Assembly (NCBI GenBank): GCA_016800925.1
Contig: JABCPU010000009.1
Coordinates: 248,001-312,000 of the forward strand
Direction: 5' to 3'
DNA length: 64,000 nt
Source: Suillus spraguei
Lineage: Eukaryota > Basidiomycota > Agaricomycetes > Boletales > Suillaceae
The position numbers and the translations under genes were made by a program. Under the pieces are notes generated by a model. That model was not told the DNA's origin, searched no databases, and saw nothing but the letters and a program-made list of their open reading frames with translations. This document shows positions 1 through 11,705 of this stretch, piece after piece (positions within the stretch are counted from its first letter, which is position 1; the number at the start of each line of letters is the position of its first letter).

Positions 1-52
1 CAATGTTAATGCTCAATAATGCATAGTACGCTATGAAAGGTACTTTACTGAC

Positions 53-896
<844 letters not shown>

Positions 897-1496
897 ACCG
901 TTGGTAGGTCTTGTGATAATTCACGTCCTTCCGATGTCGGGCTTGAAGACTTGGAGCGAAAAAGTTATTATTGGCACAAAGATCACGCGTTCTGCACACG
1001 GCGCCGATTGAGAATCTGGACTGTTAATGGTTGGTTCATCTCGGCTCAGTATTGTATGCGAATGAATGCACATTGCACACGTTGCAGCTAGATAATGATG
1101 ACACTTCAGTCATAGCATTCTGCATAATTGTGTTACATAAGTAGAAAAGAAATGCCATGCTTCAGACAGGGAGCACATGGGCCCAAATTGGTTGTATTTC
1201 TCGCACCCCAGTTACCCCAGATATCGTTAACGTTACATCTCGTGAGCAATTACATATATTTGACACTGCCATATTTACCGGCCTTTCTACCGTCAGGCTG
1301 TCTGGCTTTGGCACACTCAAATCCTGGATCCGCTGCCGCTTACAGTGGAAACTATGAAAGTCAGACCAAGACCATTCAAGTACTCCTTCCGCCGCGCGGC
1401 AATCTCGTCCTATAAGTTAAGCACGTAGCGAATTCACCCCCACCACTCATCTCGTATAGTGCAAGTCTCATTTCACGAATAACACCGAATAAGACA
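897..1496. other. Intergenic, convergent to divergent gap
   Basis: Contains the upstream side of the enoyl-CoA hydratase gene, possibly including an unplaced first exon with a transit peptide around 900-1010, and the 3' flank of the DUF6533 gene. The short open frames here show no family motif. I see no repeat or RNA gene. Confidence 0.4.
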
Positions 1497-3111
1497 TCAC
1501 ATCGAGGCCATGTCGGACATTCGAATACGCGCAAGGGCGTCAGAACCGTGTGCTTGTTGGTTCATCTGCCAAAGATGGAGGTGCATGCGCGTGGCGAGGA
1601 TTGCAAGGATCATAAACTGGAAACTGTACGTGGGTGTACATTTCGGGCATCATCAGTAGGAATACCCAGCAGGATGTGGAGGTGCATACACTTGCAATAC
1701 GTCGTCGTAGGAGTACTGAGTGCGCAGAACATTAATGACTCTATCATGAAAGGTATTCAGGAGATATACGCACATGGAGGAGCACCGATACGAATATGTT
1801 CGCCACTGAGAACACTTCAGGAAAGAAGATGAGCATGGAACGGTACGTGGGAGCGTTAACTCACAGAAACCACACATATAATAGAAGATGTTATGTTTCA
1901 CCAGGACGCTGTATAGATGGCTTGTTATCTGCCAGCTCTGTATGGCGCGTATGAGCGTGAGAATCATGATTCCTGGGGAGTATCTGTCAGCATGTGCTTG
2001 TTGTACATGTTATACTCCTGGCCACCCACCCAGTTGAAATGCGGAAAGGAGAAGATAGTATGAAGAGCTGGAGACTACCTGAGCTCCAGTAGCACCCTGT
2101 GATGCCCGGGATCGTGCTAGTCGCATCTACAAAAGTGATCAGAATTGTCAGATGATAGTTGAACGCCAGAGGAGAGGTGAGAGCGCGTACACGTCGTGGG
2201 AGTAGTAGTGAAGGTAATGCCAAGGGATACTCCGACAATAATCTGGCTGCATCTACAGCTAGCTTAGTGGGACGAGTGGATTTGGGACTCATGAGACCGG
2301 CAACTAGCAAGGCTGCGAGCAATATTCTATTGTTGTTCCAGAGTGCGCATGTTCTGAGGATGAAAAAGCCTGGGTGAACCAAATTGGGAACATCTTAGGA
2401 GGAAAGACATTATGACATACTTTCAGAGCCAATGGCCGATGCCATGATAAAACCTATGAAAAGAATGTAAGAGTTCTCGGCGAGTGTCGTGCATACATGA
2501 TTGTACTATGCACATACCTGAGCAGATATTGGACAACATCCGGCATTTCTAACGATGTCATAGAGTAAGTCGTTTATTCTCATTGACTCTCCACTGCATC
2601 ACATACATTTGGGTTCTCAGTCGGTGTAAAGCACACTGAAGAACAAGTGTTAATTCATCATCGGGGTAATGCGTGGTGGAACGGAACGTACGATAAAGAA
2701 CCGTAGTGAGGATGATAAAGGGAGCATATCGTGTAACGATATAAAGGGCTTTCACCTTGCTCCAGTCCGATCGAAGCAAAAATGTCCACTTTGCACAGCA
2801 AATTATGGATAACAAGATCAAGATGTATCACTGAACGGGTGTACTATTACCTCTTCATGAATTGAACATGCATAATCATATATCTGGATGAGCGACAGAC
2901 GTAAATAGGTCAGAATAAGCCTACCCAGAATGTAGCAGTCGACGCTGAAGTGTGTTAGGGTAAAGAATGAGGGATTCAGACAGTATGCACCAAATATGTA
3001 CTGATGGAAAATGATTTATCAGACATTGTTCACTCTCGTATCGACAAGGAGACGCACCGCGATGAACTGCAAGCTCCTCGCTGCTGAGATATCGTCAGAT
3101 AAATACTCCAT
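1497..3111 (-). CDS. DUF6533-type seven-helix membrane protein
   Basis: Uncharacterised integral membrane family abundant in Agaricomycetes; function unknown. Start chosen at ATG 3111 (MEYLSDDISAARSLQF), exon 3058-3111, then many small exons separated by short GT-AG introns. In order the joined exons show IYDYACSIHEEW (the family YDxxxTLxxE signature), KALYIVTRYAPF, NPNKCRMLSN, FFILRTCALWNNNRI, STIPGITGCY, LTLIRAIQSW, LVKHNIFYY and a terminal ILATRMHLHLW, with stop TGA at 1497-1499. These are the standard landmarks of the DUF6533 fold from the first helix to the tail, so the gene looks complete. Exact borders of the middle exons (about 1990-2380) are less certain. It is read away from the enoyl-CoA hydratase promoter side on the same strand. 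Confidence 0.8.
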
Positions 3112-5814
3112 GAGGTTGTACACTGGAATAGTCTCAGCGAGTGATGAGAAAACACTGAGATATAGTCGATGACGGGACGCACGTTAAGTATAACACAAGT
3201 ATAATACGTACAGTCGTACTTGTAACGGCGAGTATGATGTGCACTGTGGTGCAAGATATGGAAAAGAAGATGCGAACAGAGGCCAAAAAATGTATTCCAT
3301 GCCCATCATACAGCCTCTTATATCCTATGAATGAGGCAAACCCATCACGGTGGTGCCATAAATACCCGGATGTGTATCAGGCTTAGCTTGATGATGGAGC
3401 AGCTTCACTGTCATCAGTGAACCGATGAAATAGTAGTACCTGACCTAAGGCTATATTTGACCTTGCATAGGAACGAACCTTAAAAAGCTTAGGATTTTGC
3501 GAATTTTTGCCAGATCATCGTCACGGAAATTCACTTACCTAGCCAAAAAAAAATTCCGTTCAGAGGGGGTTATGTTACTTATGTAGTCTCGCAGGCCCAC
3601 ATTAGGCACTCAAACAAAGTCGACGTTTTCTTAAGTTAGTCGAGAGTCTACGGTTACCTTGGTAAGGGGATTAATGTGCCCCAAAGCTAGTGGGACACGT
3701 GGTTGCAGGCGCTTAACAAACAATGCAATACCTTCGGTGTTAGTACTGGCAGTACAGGAACAACCAAGTATCTTTCTCCGTCTACTAGTACAAAGGGTTG
3801 TCCAGAGGAGACCAACAGTACTGGTACAAGACAACTTCGCGTCAAATGCAAGCTATTTGAAAATACCAGATGGCTAGCAGTTCGGACGAGTTCCCACTCT
3901 TCCTACAGTGAAGTTGTTCAAAAAACTACCGAATGACAGGCCCGACTGAGGAGCAGGTGAAGAAATCATTTGGCCAGTGGTGGCGATAGCGTTAATGGCG
4001 GTCAACGTGATAGCGATATCGTCAGAGCCAATGATGACAGTTCCTGCAGTACCGTTGTCGGTGCGACTAACAGTAAAGCGAGTGCGTTCGGTGCGCGAAA
4101 CATGGACCGCGTTTGTCATGTCATGTTAGACGATAGGGGGAAGTAGTACCAAGGGGCAATGATTTTGCTGAAACTACCGAGAGGAAAAGGTGCGGATCAT
4201 CCTCAATATGTGCGCTTTGATGAATCTGCTACCTTCTTTCCGATGAAAGAATGCTTCCTATTGGGTTCTACAAGCACCTGGATAAGAATAGTGAACTGAT
4301 CGAGAGTCTGCGGTGACGTACGGCATTTTATAAAGCACACGGAGTTGTTTAACCTCGTTGGATAAAATCCGTTACAAATCTGAAGGCCCACTGAAGTCCA
4401 TCGTTATATATCGCCCATTCAATGTCAAGGAGCAGAGTGGTGTCGGTCTGGCAGAAAAGGTAGATTATTTACAAAGAAAAGTGTTGTCCAGATCATCGAG
4501 AAGACAGAATAAGAGTGTTGTTGGCAAAGCTAGTGTGCCTGGCCTGAAGTAGAATATATGTTCTCTGATCTCGGGACAACACAATCTGTGATCTACATTC
4601 GAAAAATTCATGCAAACCGTTGACATGAATGGTGGAAAGTCTACGCACACTTGTAAGAGGCTGGAATTGCTGTCGAGATTGTACAAGATCTTGAAGCATC
4701 CTCCGTGTTGGCACCTCCACTCTCGAACGACTCGGAGTCTTGTGATGCAGATGACCTTATTGCAGGTCCAGAGACCGTCTCGCTCAGCAACATTGCCGTT
4801 GAATTCGAGCTTGCGGCTCTTGAAGAACGAAGAGGTTCAGAGCATTGACGTGGTCGAGAAAGATGTTTTTGATTTGGCAAGTCGAACAAGGAGTAATACC
4901 AAAGGTTATTGTTATTCTAGATGAGGTTGACTCGCAGGTGGCTAATTACTACAATGCAAACTCCAACTTGGTCATGGCAGTGCCAAAAAAAATCCGTATG
5001 GCTTACCTAGTGGACAATATGAATACGATAATTATCAACACTATGACTAGATACATTGAGGCGGATAGAGATGATTATAATAAAAGATGCCAAGATTATT
5101 TCATTCATATTTGGACAGCTGCACTGGGCATCATGGGAAGGTTAAACGTTGAGTCACCGTGTGGTACTGGCAATGCTCCAACTTGCGTCTCGAATCTCGA
5201 TAGTCGTACTAGCCTGAGTATGTTCAATGAGTTACTCAATTGAAATACCCCACATTCTATAGTCCATGCCAAAAGGCGCTCCTGGAATCCATGGGAGATG
5301 AAGATGTGGATCCAGATCGGCCATGGGCCCTGCGGTAATCATGAACGCTCAGTGCTAGTTAGATGTCCATGCACTTCACTGCCAGACGTCCGGAAAACAC
5401 AGTCGGACACAGTAGTAGTAAGTACGATATATGTCAGAAAAGGAAATAAAAATTAACTTACATCGTACGTTCTGTACCTCTGAGTCCGTGAGCCATCCTA
5501 TTCCTCTCCTCAATCGTGTCACTGTTAGCATTTTCCTGCATTCTCACTAGCATATCTAGCGTGTGGTTAGTCAGACGTAGGTTGGTGACTCGCAACAGCC
5601 TGCCCGCGACTCCTTGAGTCAGCCTACCACAATTTGTCAAAATACCGCGATCCGTGGTCCGCCTTCTGCAGAGATTGTGACTAGGAGCAGAGGTGATAAC
5701 TGTGTAATTATTTTCGGAAAGACCTGTGTGGTATTTTCTGGAACGCGTCGATTTCATTGTCAACAGTGACTGTTGCCAAGCACTACAGTTGTTGCCTTGC
5801 AATAGTTGGTCCTG
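3112..5814. other. Gene-poor gap with unrecognised coding-like remnants
   Basis: Two stretches look coding-like but match no family I recognise. On the minus strand 3874-4119 encodes 81 residues starting MTNAVHVSRTERTRF, and 3631-3834 another frame (SCTSTVGLLWTTL). On the plus strand about 4640-5243 has an acidic frame (DDLIAGPETVSLSN, EFELAALEERR) followed by a different frame with NMNTIIINTMTRYIEADRDD. The frame changes and lack of a clean start suggest decayed genes. The rest, including 3250-3620 and 5250-5460, shows nothing recognisable. The minus-strand frame 5458-5802 lies head-to-head with the SMYD gene and is probably spurious. Confidence 0.3.
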
Positions 5815-7329
5815 ATGTCCTCGTCATTGGACGAGCTTCCTGCTCATATCCGTTTGGATGCACACACTACCGCTCGCGACAAAGCAGTTGCTGCAAGCGA
5901 TATCAGTTCAGGTTCAGTTGTTCTGGAAGTGCCATCCATGGTGGTTTCATTACTCCCGTCGGATAAAAGTCGCCGATGTGATTTTTGTCTCTGCTCAGGA
6001 ACATCTGAAATTAGGTTGGCCAGATGTACTGGCTGTGCTTCATACTGGTATTGCGGACTACAGTGTACGTACCTTCTGTCAATGACGTCCGACAACAGCC
6101 TTGAAACAATTCTCAGGCCAAACCTTGCACTGGGGATCGCACAAAAAGTTTTGCAAGAGGCTGGCTTCCTTCACGGCATCAGCCTATTTTCAGTGCCTTG
6201 AAGCACACGAGCAACTAGATGCTTTGCTTCATACCCATCTTATAGCGGATATTTCGTCCAATACGCCTTCTGATGTCAAAGCAAAGCAACTGTCCACTTT
6301 CATGTCTCTGCTGCCTGGGCCGCAGCATGCCTCACTCCCAACTGCTTGCCCTATGTCTGTGGGTGTTGATGTGCACCAAAACCTTGAAGACCTGTTTACG
6401 CGTTCTGGGAACAATAATTTCGCAATTCACAGTCATCTCACCACTATCGCGCATGGCATATTCCCTCTTGCGAGTCGCCTTTTCAACCATTCGTGTCTTC
6501 CAAACGCCGCTGCAAGATATGTGATCCGCCGAGGTCAGTCAGTGCGGATGGAAATTGTAGCTTTGCGAGAGATCAAGGTTACGGAGGAGGTACCTCGTTC
6601 ACCTATCCCAGATGGTCATTATAAAGTTAAATTGTTCTCGTCTTGCAGATCTGCATTCCATATGTGGACCCTGCTCTTATGGAATCTCGTCAGCAGATCT
6701 TCGAGTTCACCTACGGCTTCTCCTGTACCTGCCCATCATGCAACTTCATCAGCACACTTGGCTCCATTCCTTCGTTGCCTGACTCAGAGGCTACACTTGC
6801 AGAATTGGATAGTACTCTGCAATCATTTTGTTTTCCTTCTGGAGATGCTGACGATCGCACGCTGCTGGTGGGCTTGACTCTTCCTGACCTTCCAGAAAAT
6901 CTTCACCCTGTGCTCCGCGAATCGTATCTATTGCGGCTCACAGATGCCTTCAGCATATCTTCTCACGAGGGTTCTTATCATGTCGCTCTTGATGTCGGGC
7001 TAACGGTACTTGCCGTGTATCTTTTAATATACCCAGAAAACTATCCACAAATCGGTAGGGAATTCTGTATCATGAAAATCTTATCTCGACTGACGCTGTC
7101 AAAAGGCATGCATCTGCTGGAGATGGCAAAAACTGCGTGGAACGCTGTGATTGCAACTGAACATGACAATGTACACGATACCCTCACAAAGACATCCTTA
7201 CTTAAGCAGGCCCGAGTCTACCGTAATCTTGCTAGCAAAATATTGGAAGTGTTCGGTTCAGAAGGTGATCCAGCGGGTCCTCTAGAAGAGCTTGCGGCTT
7301 TAAAGAAACTACTTCATGAGGAACCGTAA
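5815..7329 (+). CDS. SET and MYND domain protein (SMYD-type lysine methyltransferase)
   Basis: Predicted protein lysine methyltransferase using S-adenosylmethionine. Exons 5815-6064, 6117-6589 and 6649-7329 join in frame to 467 residues plus stop. N-terminal split SET is followed by a MYND zinc finger, CDFCLCSG...CTGC...YWYCGLQC...HWGSHKKFC (residues about 62-105), with the first intron cutting the finger after YCGLQ. The second half of SET has the hallmark FNHSCLPNAAARY and, after the second intron, ICIPYVDP and the cysteine-rich post-SET segment FSCTCPSC. The rest is a helical C-terminal region typical of SMYD proteins. Start ATG 5815 is the first in-frame ATG before conserved sequence. Substrate cannot be inferred. 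Confidence 0.88.
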
Positions 7330-7861
7330 GTTGTTATGTCGGTCTTTCGAAATTCTCTGACGGACTAATTTTAGGTAACAGTCACCCCGGGCGCGATGAT
7401 CAGTGACGTATTCGAGGTGTTCGTAATGAAGGTAGTGATCGGAGACAGAACGGTCGAGAACAAGGTGTCACACCACTGGCATCCCAAGTCGCGGCGTTCC
7501 CTTATTCCGAAATCGTATTAAACCAGAGTGAACTGTCGATTTCAACCTGAATCAAGTCGATGATTCTAATATTCTGGAACAGGGAGTCACTGGTGGAAAG
7601 TACTTAATATTATGATGTTGTCTGAGCCGAATAGAGCCCATGACATCAAAGTTTGAACAGGTTTCCGAACTCTGCTTCGCTTACGGGATAGCATTGAGAG
7701 AAACTTCTTGTGGATTTCAAAATCATCTTGGCCTAGAGTGCCGTCCGCTTCCGAGTTCTGGGACTCTCTGATGCGGCCTTAACCACTAAATCCTATTAAA
7801 CAACGCATTGTGGATCGAGTTATACTAGCAGTCCGTCATCTAACACCTCTTACAGGCCTTG
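7330..7861. other. Intergenic
   Basis: Runs from the SMYD stop to the start of the DUF4436-like gene. No coding frame of note, no repeat and no RNA gene seen; presumably the 3' UTR of one gene and promoter of the next. Confidence 0.4.
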
Positions 7862-9509
7862 ATGCGGGGTGCACGCCCTCGATCCCGTGGTGGTGTTGTT
7901 GTTCATCAGCATACCAGCATTGGCGGCATTATTCCTTTGCAGAATGTGACAATCCTTATTTTTGCTCTCATATTGTCTCTCCTTTTTATCCTCGCTTTGT
8001 CGTGTTCACTCCTTGGTGGTGATGTGGAAGACGAACCCCTTTTCAGGAGCATGCTAAACGACATCGCAACTAATGATCCAGGCGTAGGTGTTTCATACGT
8101 CTTTGACGTTTTTTTGTTGAACTCGTGTGTAGGTTGTCCTGTTGGGTGAAAACATTGACATCGACGTTGATGAGCCCTCCGTCACTATCTCATGGTCCCT
8201 TGTTGCATGTGGAGACGGTTTTGAACTCGATGGAAGCTCTGGTATCCACGGGAGTCAATGTGGGCTGCCCTCGATGGCCCTCTGGATTTATGCCGATAAG
8301 TAGGTGACTTTATTGAGCTTTATGAATTTGCGGCTGATGATGTGCACCCACAGCTCTCCTGAACCTGCTGCTATATATAATCCTGTTTCAATTCCACTCG
8401 TTCGTAAAACGGGTCAGCGGCGCAGGTAAGTCCAGGGAATGTGGCGAGATTGACTAATGTTGATGATTATATACGCCAGAATCGAGAACCTCGTTCGATT
8501 CGATAGCGATCATACCCTTGATGTCTACAAGGCTCGCTTGTACCCATTTGATACATATTTTCTCACCAGCACTCTGCGGGCCGTCGATGCTTTCAACGCA
8601 ACGGTTCCCATTCGGAAACTCTCCACAATCGAACAAGTAACCAGTTTTGTTGTCGCAATTAGTGATGTTGAAAGCTATGAGATAATCAATGGAACTCAAG
8701 TTCCCACTCGCGACTTTGATTTATTTGTGACGAGGCCTGGTCAATTACGGTCCTATACCATGTTACTCTTTGGCATCAACTGGATGCTGTGTCACGTCAC
8801 CATTGGGCACGTCATATTGGCACGTAGACTGGTCGATATCAAGTCTATGACCAAGCATTTGGTGTCTGCCTTTGCTATCCTTCTTGTCATCCCGCAGTTG
8901 AGGAATTCGATGCCTGATTCTCCGGGTTTTGATGACAGTGAGTTTATGTCAATGGACTGGGTCGAAAAATTGCTTATTCATTCACACAGGTGCCCTCATT
9001 GGTGTGTTATCTCCGACTTCTCGGTTGTAAGAAAAAATAATTAATCCCTTGCTTTGATAGACTACATTGGTTTCATCCCGCAAATGATCATCTCCGCTTT
9101 ATGTGTCCTCGCCATATTACTCCTCGTAATGGTGCGCGAGTACGACGAAATGGAAAGCAAACAGCCTCCCCGCCAGATCACGGTACAACCATTCCAGCGC
9201 CCGCCCCCACTACACAATCCCAAGATGTTTTCCGTACCCCCTGCACCTCCTATTCTACCCCAGAAATTACCGAAACACCTCAGAGCCGAAGTGCGTACCC
9301 GGTCAATTGCCATGGAACTTGGGGAGGCAACTCGCTTGAAGGACGAGCTCGACATCACCTCGGACCAGGTACGAGCGCAGTCGAGGCTCGTCGAGTCGAA
9401 CCTCCTATCCGATATGTTTCAGAGTAATAGGTTTTCCTTCCTCCTCTATCCGTATGTTAAAAGAACGTCCCTCGTCAAACGAACGTCTCAGTCGCTTTAC
9501 CGGGACTGA
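7862..9509 (+). CDS. DUF4436-like multi-pass membrane protein
   Basis: Function unknown. Exons 7862-8083, 8133-8299, 8354-8425, 8480-8937, 8990-9001 and 9061-9509 join to exactly 460 codons (459 residues). A hydrophobic segment near residues 28-50 (ILIFALILSLLFILAL) is followed by a long extracytoplasmic-type beta-rich region (TISWSLVACGDG, YPFDTYFLTSTLRAV), then three further hydrophobic helices (SYTMLLFGINWML, KHLVSAFAILLVIP, IPQMIISALCVLAILLL) and a basic proline-rich tail. The PFD-Y motif and the C-terminal PGFDD..IGFIPQM layout are what I associate with DUF4436; that family name is from memory and should be confirmed. Exon 5 is only 12 nt. The start is the first ATG; a TTG lies just upstream and is not needed. 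Confidence 0.7.
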
Positions 9510-10284
9510 GATGCGAGTCTTGTAGTTTTCATTCCTTTGTATACGAGCTCACAATATAGTAGTAGAATAAATTCTCTTATACCTCACTCCTCGCGTTGTC
9601 GCTTGCCTCTGATCCTGAGACAACGCAGGTTTCATTTTTCCTTTGATACCACATGCAAATAGTATTCTTCATGGTCCAACTTGAAGTGGTCCAGGTCAAC
9701 CGCTACGTTTGAGTCTAGGGATTCGAGTCATGACTAGAAAATATCCCTATCTCTATAAGTAGTGGGTTATACTTTGTTACACCCCACTCTATCGTCGTGC
9801 ATAGTGCTTTTGATTGGATATATTGGCGGGTGTTACACGTAACACAGTCGTAGCCTTCTACCCGACGATCCGGCTATAAGCGTTCTTTTTGTTCCTTGTG
9901 GAGCTCCAATGTACTGTGGAATATCATGTAAGTATTTGCAACAAGGTAGACTCGGAAGTCAAAAACTGATAATTTCACTAGTACGTATCGTGGACACGCC
10001 TTGGCCACATGCATACGCCTGTACACGATAATCAGGACAATAATGGAGCAAACAAGGGGACAAAAGTACTAGTACTAGTCGCATAAATAAGTACCATATC
10101 AGGGGGTGACTCTAATAGCCTACTAGTAGTAGTCACTGGCGAGTCGTGGTAATAAGGCAATTTGAAAATTTGAAATACAATCATTGATACCACGTGGATT
10201 TTCCATTGCTACCAAGCTCTTCTCACTCTCTTCACCCTACAAACGGTCTAGACGACTTCTTGAGGTCTAGTTAGCACTCGAGGA
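9510..10284. other. Intergenic
   Basis: 3' flank of the DUF4436-like gene and promoter of the derlin gene. Nothing coding recognised. The stretch 10060-10140 is rich in ACTAGT/AGTAGT-type short words, without a clear array. Confidence 0.4.
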
Positions 10285-11194
10285 ATGCCTGTCGGAATTG
10301 AAGCATGGTTGACCCAGATTCCACCAATAACGCGTGCTTGGCTAGCATTATCAGTTGCCACGAGTCTAGCAGTGGTATGAAGGCGGATGCTCAATTCATC
10401 GTGACGAAACTGACGTGTTCCTAAGCAATGTCAACTCGTGACACCTCTACAACTGTATTTTAGTTTTAAATCTGCTTTTACCAATGTGCAGGTGAGTTTT
10501 TTTGACCTGAGGCAACGTCTTGTGTGCATGCTAATAGAGAGTGCAGCCATGGCGCATGGCCACGACTTTCTTTTACTTCGGATCGATATCTCTCGACTTC
10601 GTATTCCATCTTTTCTTTTTGTGAGTTCTACTGTTGATTTCTATCGATCAAAATATTGACTTTCATGGATTCTAGTATGCGATATAGTCGAATGTTGGAG
10701 GAATCCTCGTTTGCGAATAGAAAAGCTGATTACTTTTGGTTGCTTCTGCTGTCATCTGTGATGCTATTGGTGAGTTATATCAGCTTCTCGTCGCCTGCGT
10801 CTTAACCTTTGTGGTACAGGTCATGTCGCCTTTATTCAACCTTCCATTTCTCTCCTCCTCGCTCGCCTTCGTGCCCATATATATGTGGTCCCGTCGACAT
10901 CCGTCCACGCCGATATCGCTATTTGGATTGTTCACAATCTCAGCGCCGTACTTGCCATTAGCCCTTGTGATTTTCTCCTGGGTAATAAGTGGAACGTGGA
11001 AGGCGGCGGCAGGAGATCTAATTGGGTGTGCGGTCGGTCACATTGCATGGTTCCTGCGGGATGTTTGGCCAAGAGAGATGGTTGGAGGGTATTCGCTTCT
11101 AACTGAGGCACCTGATGGGCTGTAAGTGTTTCCCGATGAACGAAATGGGTCATGCTTATACTGTTACAGGAGGAGATTATTTGGAGACCTCTGA
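10285..11194 (+). CDS. Derlin / DER1-family rhomboid pseudoprotease
   Basis: Component of the ER-associated degradation retrotranslocation machinery in the ER membrane. Exons 10285-10374, 10426-10491, 10547-10620, 10676-10769, 10820-11121 and 11170-11194 join to 651 nt, 216 residues plus stop. Derlin landmarks in order are the N-terminal PPITRAW, LVTPLQLYFSFKSAFTNVQ, the W-R motif in PWRMATTFFYFGSISLDF, RYSRMLEESSF, LFNLPFLSSSLAF, YMWSRRHPSTPISLFGLF, GTWKAAAGDLIGCAVGH and WFLRDVWPREMVGGY. No rhomboid catalytic Ser/His pair is expected or visible. Length matches the family (about 210-250). All introns are small and GT-AG. I cannot tell DER1 from DFM1 orthology by eye, so no symbol is given. 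Confidence 0.92.
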
Positions 11195-11705
11195 GCGATC
11201 TTCAGTGTGTTTGGGATCTTTTGTTCCTTATTTGAGAAGAAAGAGCGGCATTGTTACCGAGTTGAATCATTATGAATTCGTTGCTTTTGATGAATCAATG
11301 TCCTTACGTCCTGCAGTCGGGACCGGTGATAGCGCCTTTTGGTATCTAAACTCATATGTGTCATCCGTGTCATTAACCTTGACTCTTTTACAACACATTT
11401 CGCTGTCAACAAATCTCATCATTTTGTACTGTCTTGGGTTGGCCTCAGGAAGAGACTTCACGAATGTCATGAGTGTCCGAGGTCCGCTCGGGAGCAATAT
11501 TACCCTGGCGTCCTTGGGAAAGGGCTGTCACTCTAAACAACATAACTTTTGTCATTATAGCTGGCGGTGAGCTCAGGCAGTCCTTGTTTATCTTTCTTTC
11601 TTGCCTGTTGTTTTTCTACTACTCTCGTCACTGTTTCTTGTGGTTGTTTCAAGTTATACCTAGTCTGTCCAAGTTGCTGTACAGTGTAAGGGCCCCCAGG
11701 TGGCT
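11195..11705. other. Intergenic
   Basis: Derlin 3' flank and promoter of the NDK-like gene. T-rich and pyrimidine-rich stretches (11580-11660), as in fungal promoters. Open frames here are not supported by any motif. Confidence 0.4.

Noticed and set aside
1128..2377. Plus-strand open frames of 60-95 residues
   Set aside because: They overlap the minus-strand DUF6533 exons or intergenic DNA and show no motif or plausible splicing.
3541..3560. A-rich tract as a possible LINE/SINE tail
   Set aside because: Only nine As, no target duplication and no upstream element.
5458..5802. A 114-residue minus-strand frame head-to-head with the SMYD gene
   Set aside because: No recognisable domain, and it overlaps the presumed SMYD promoter; not supported enough to call.
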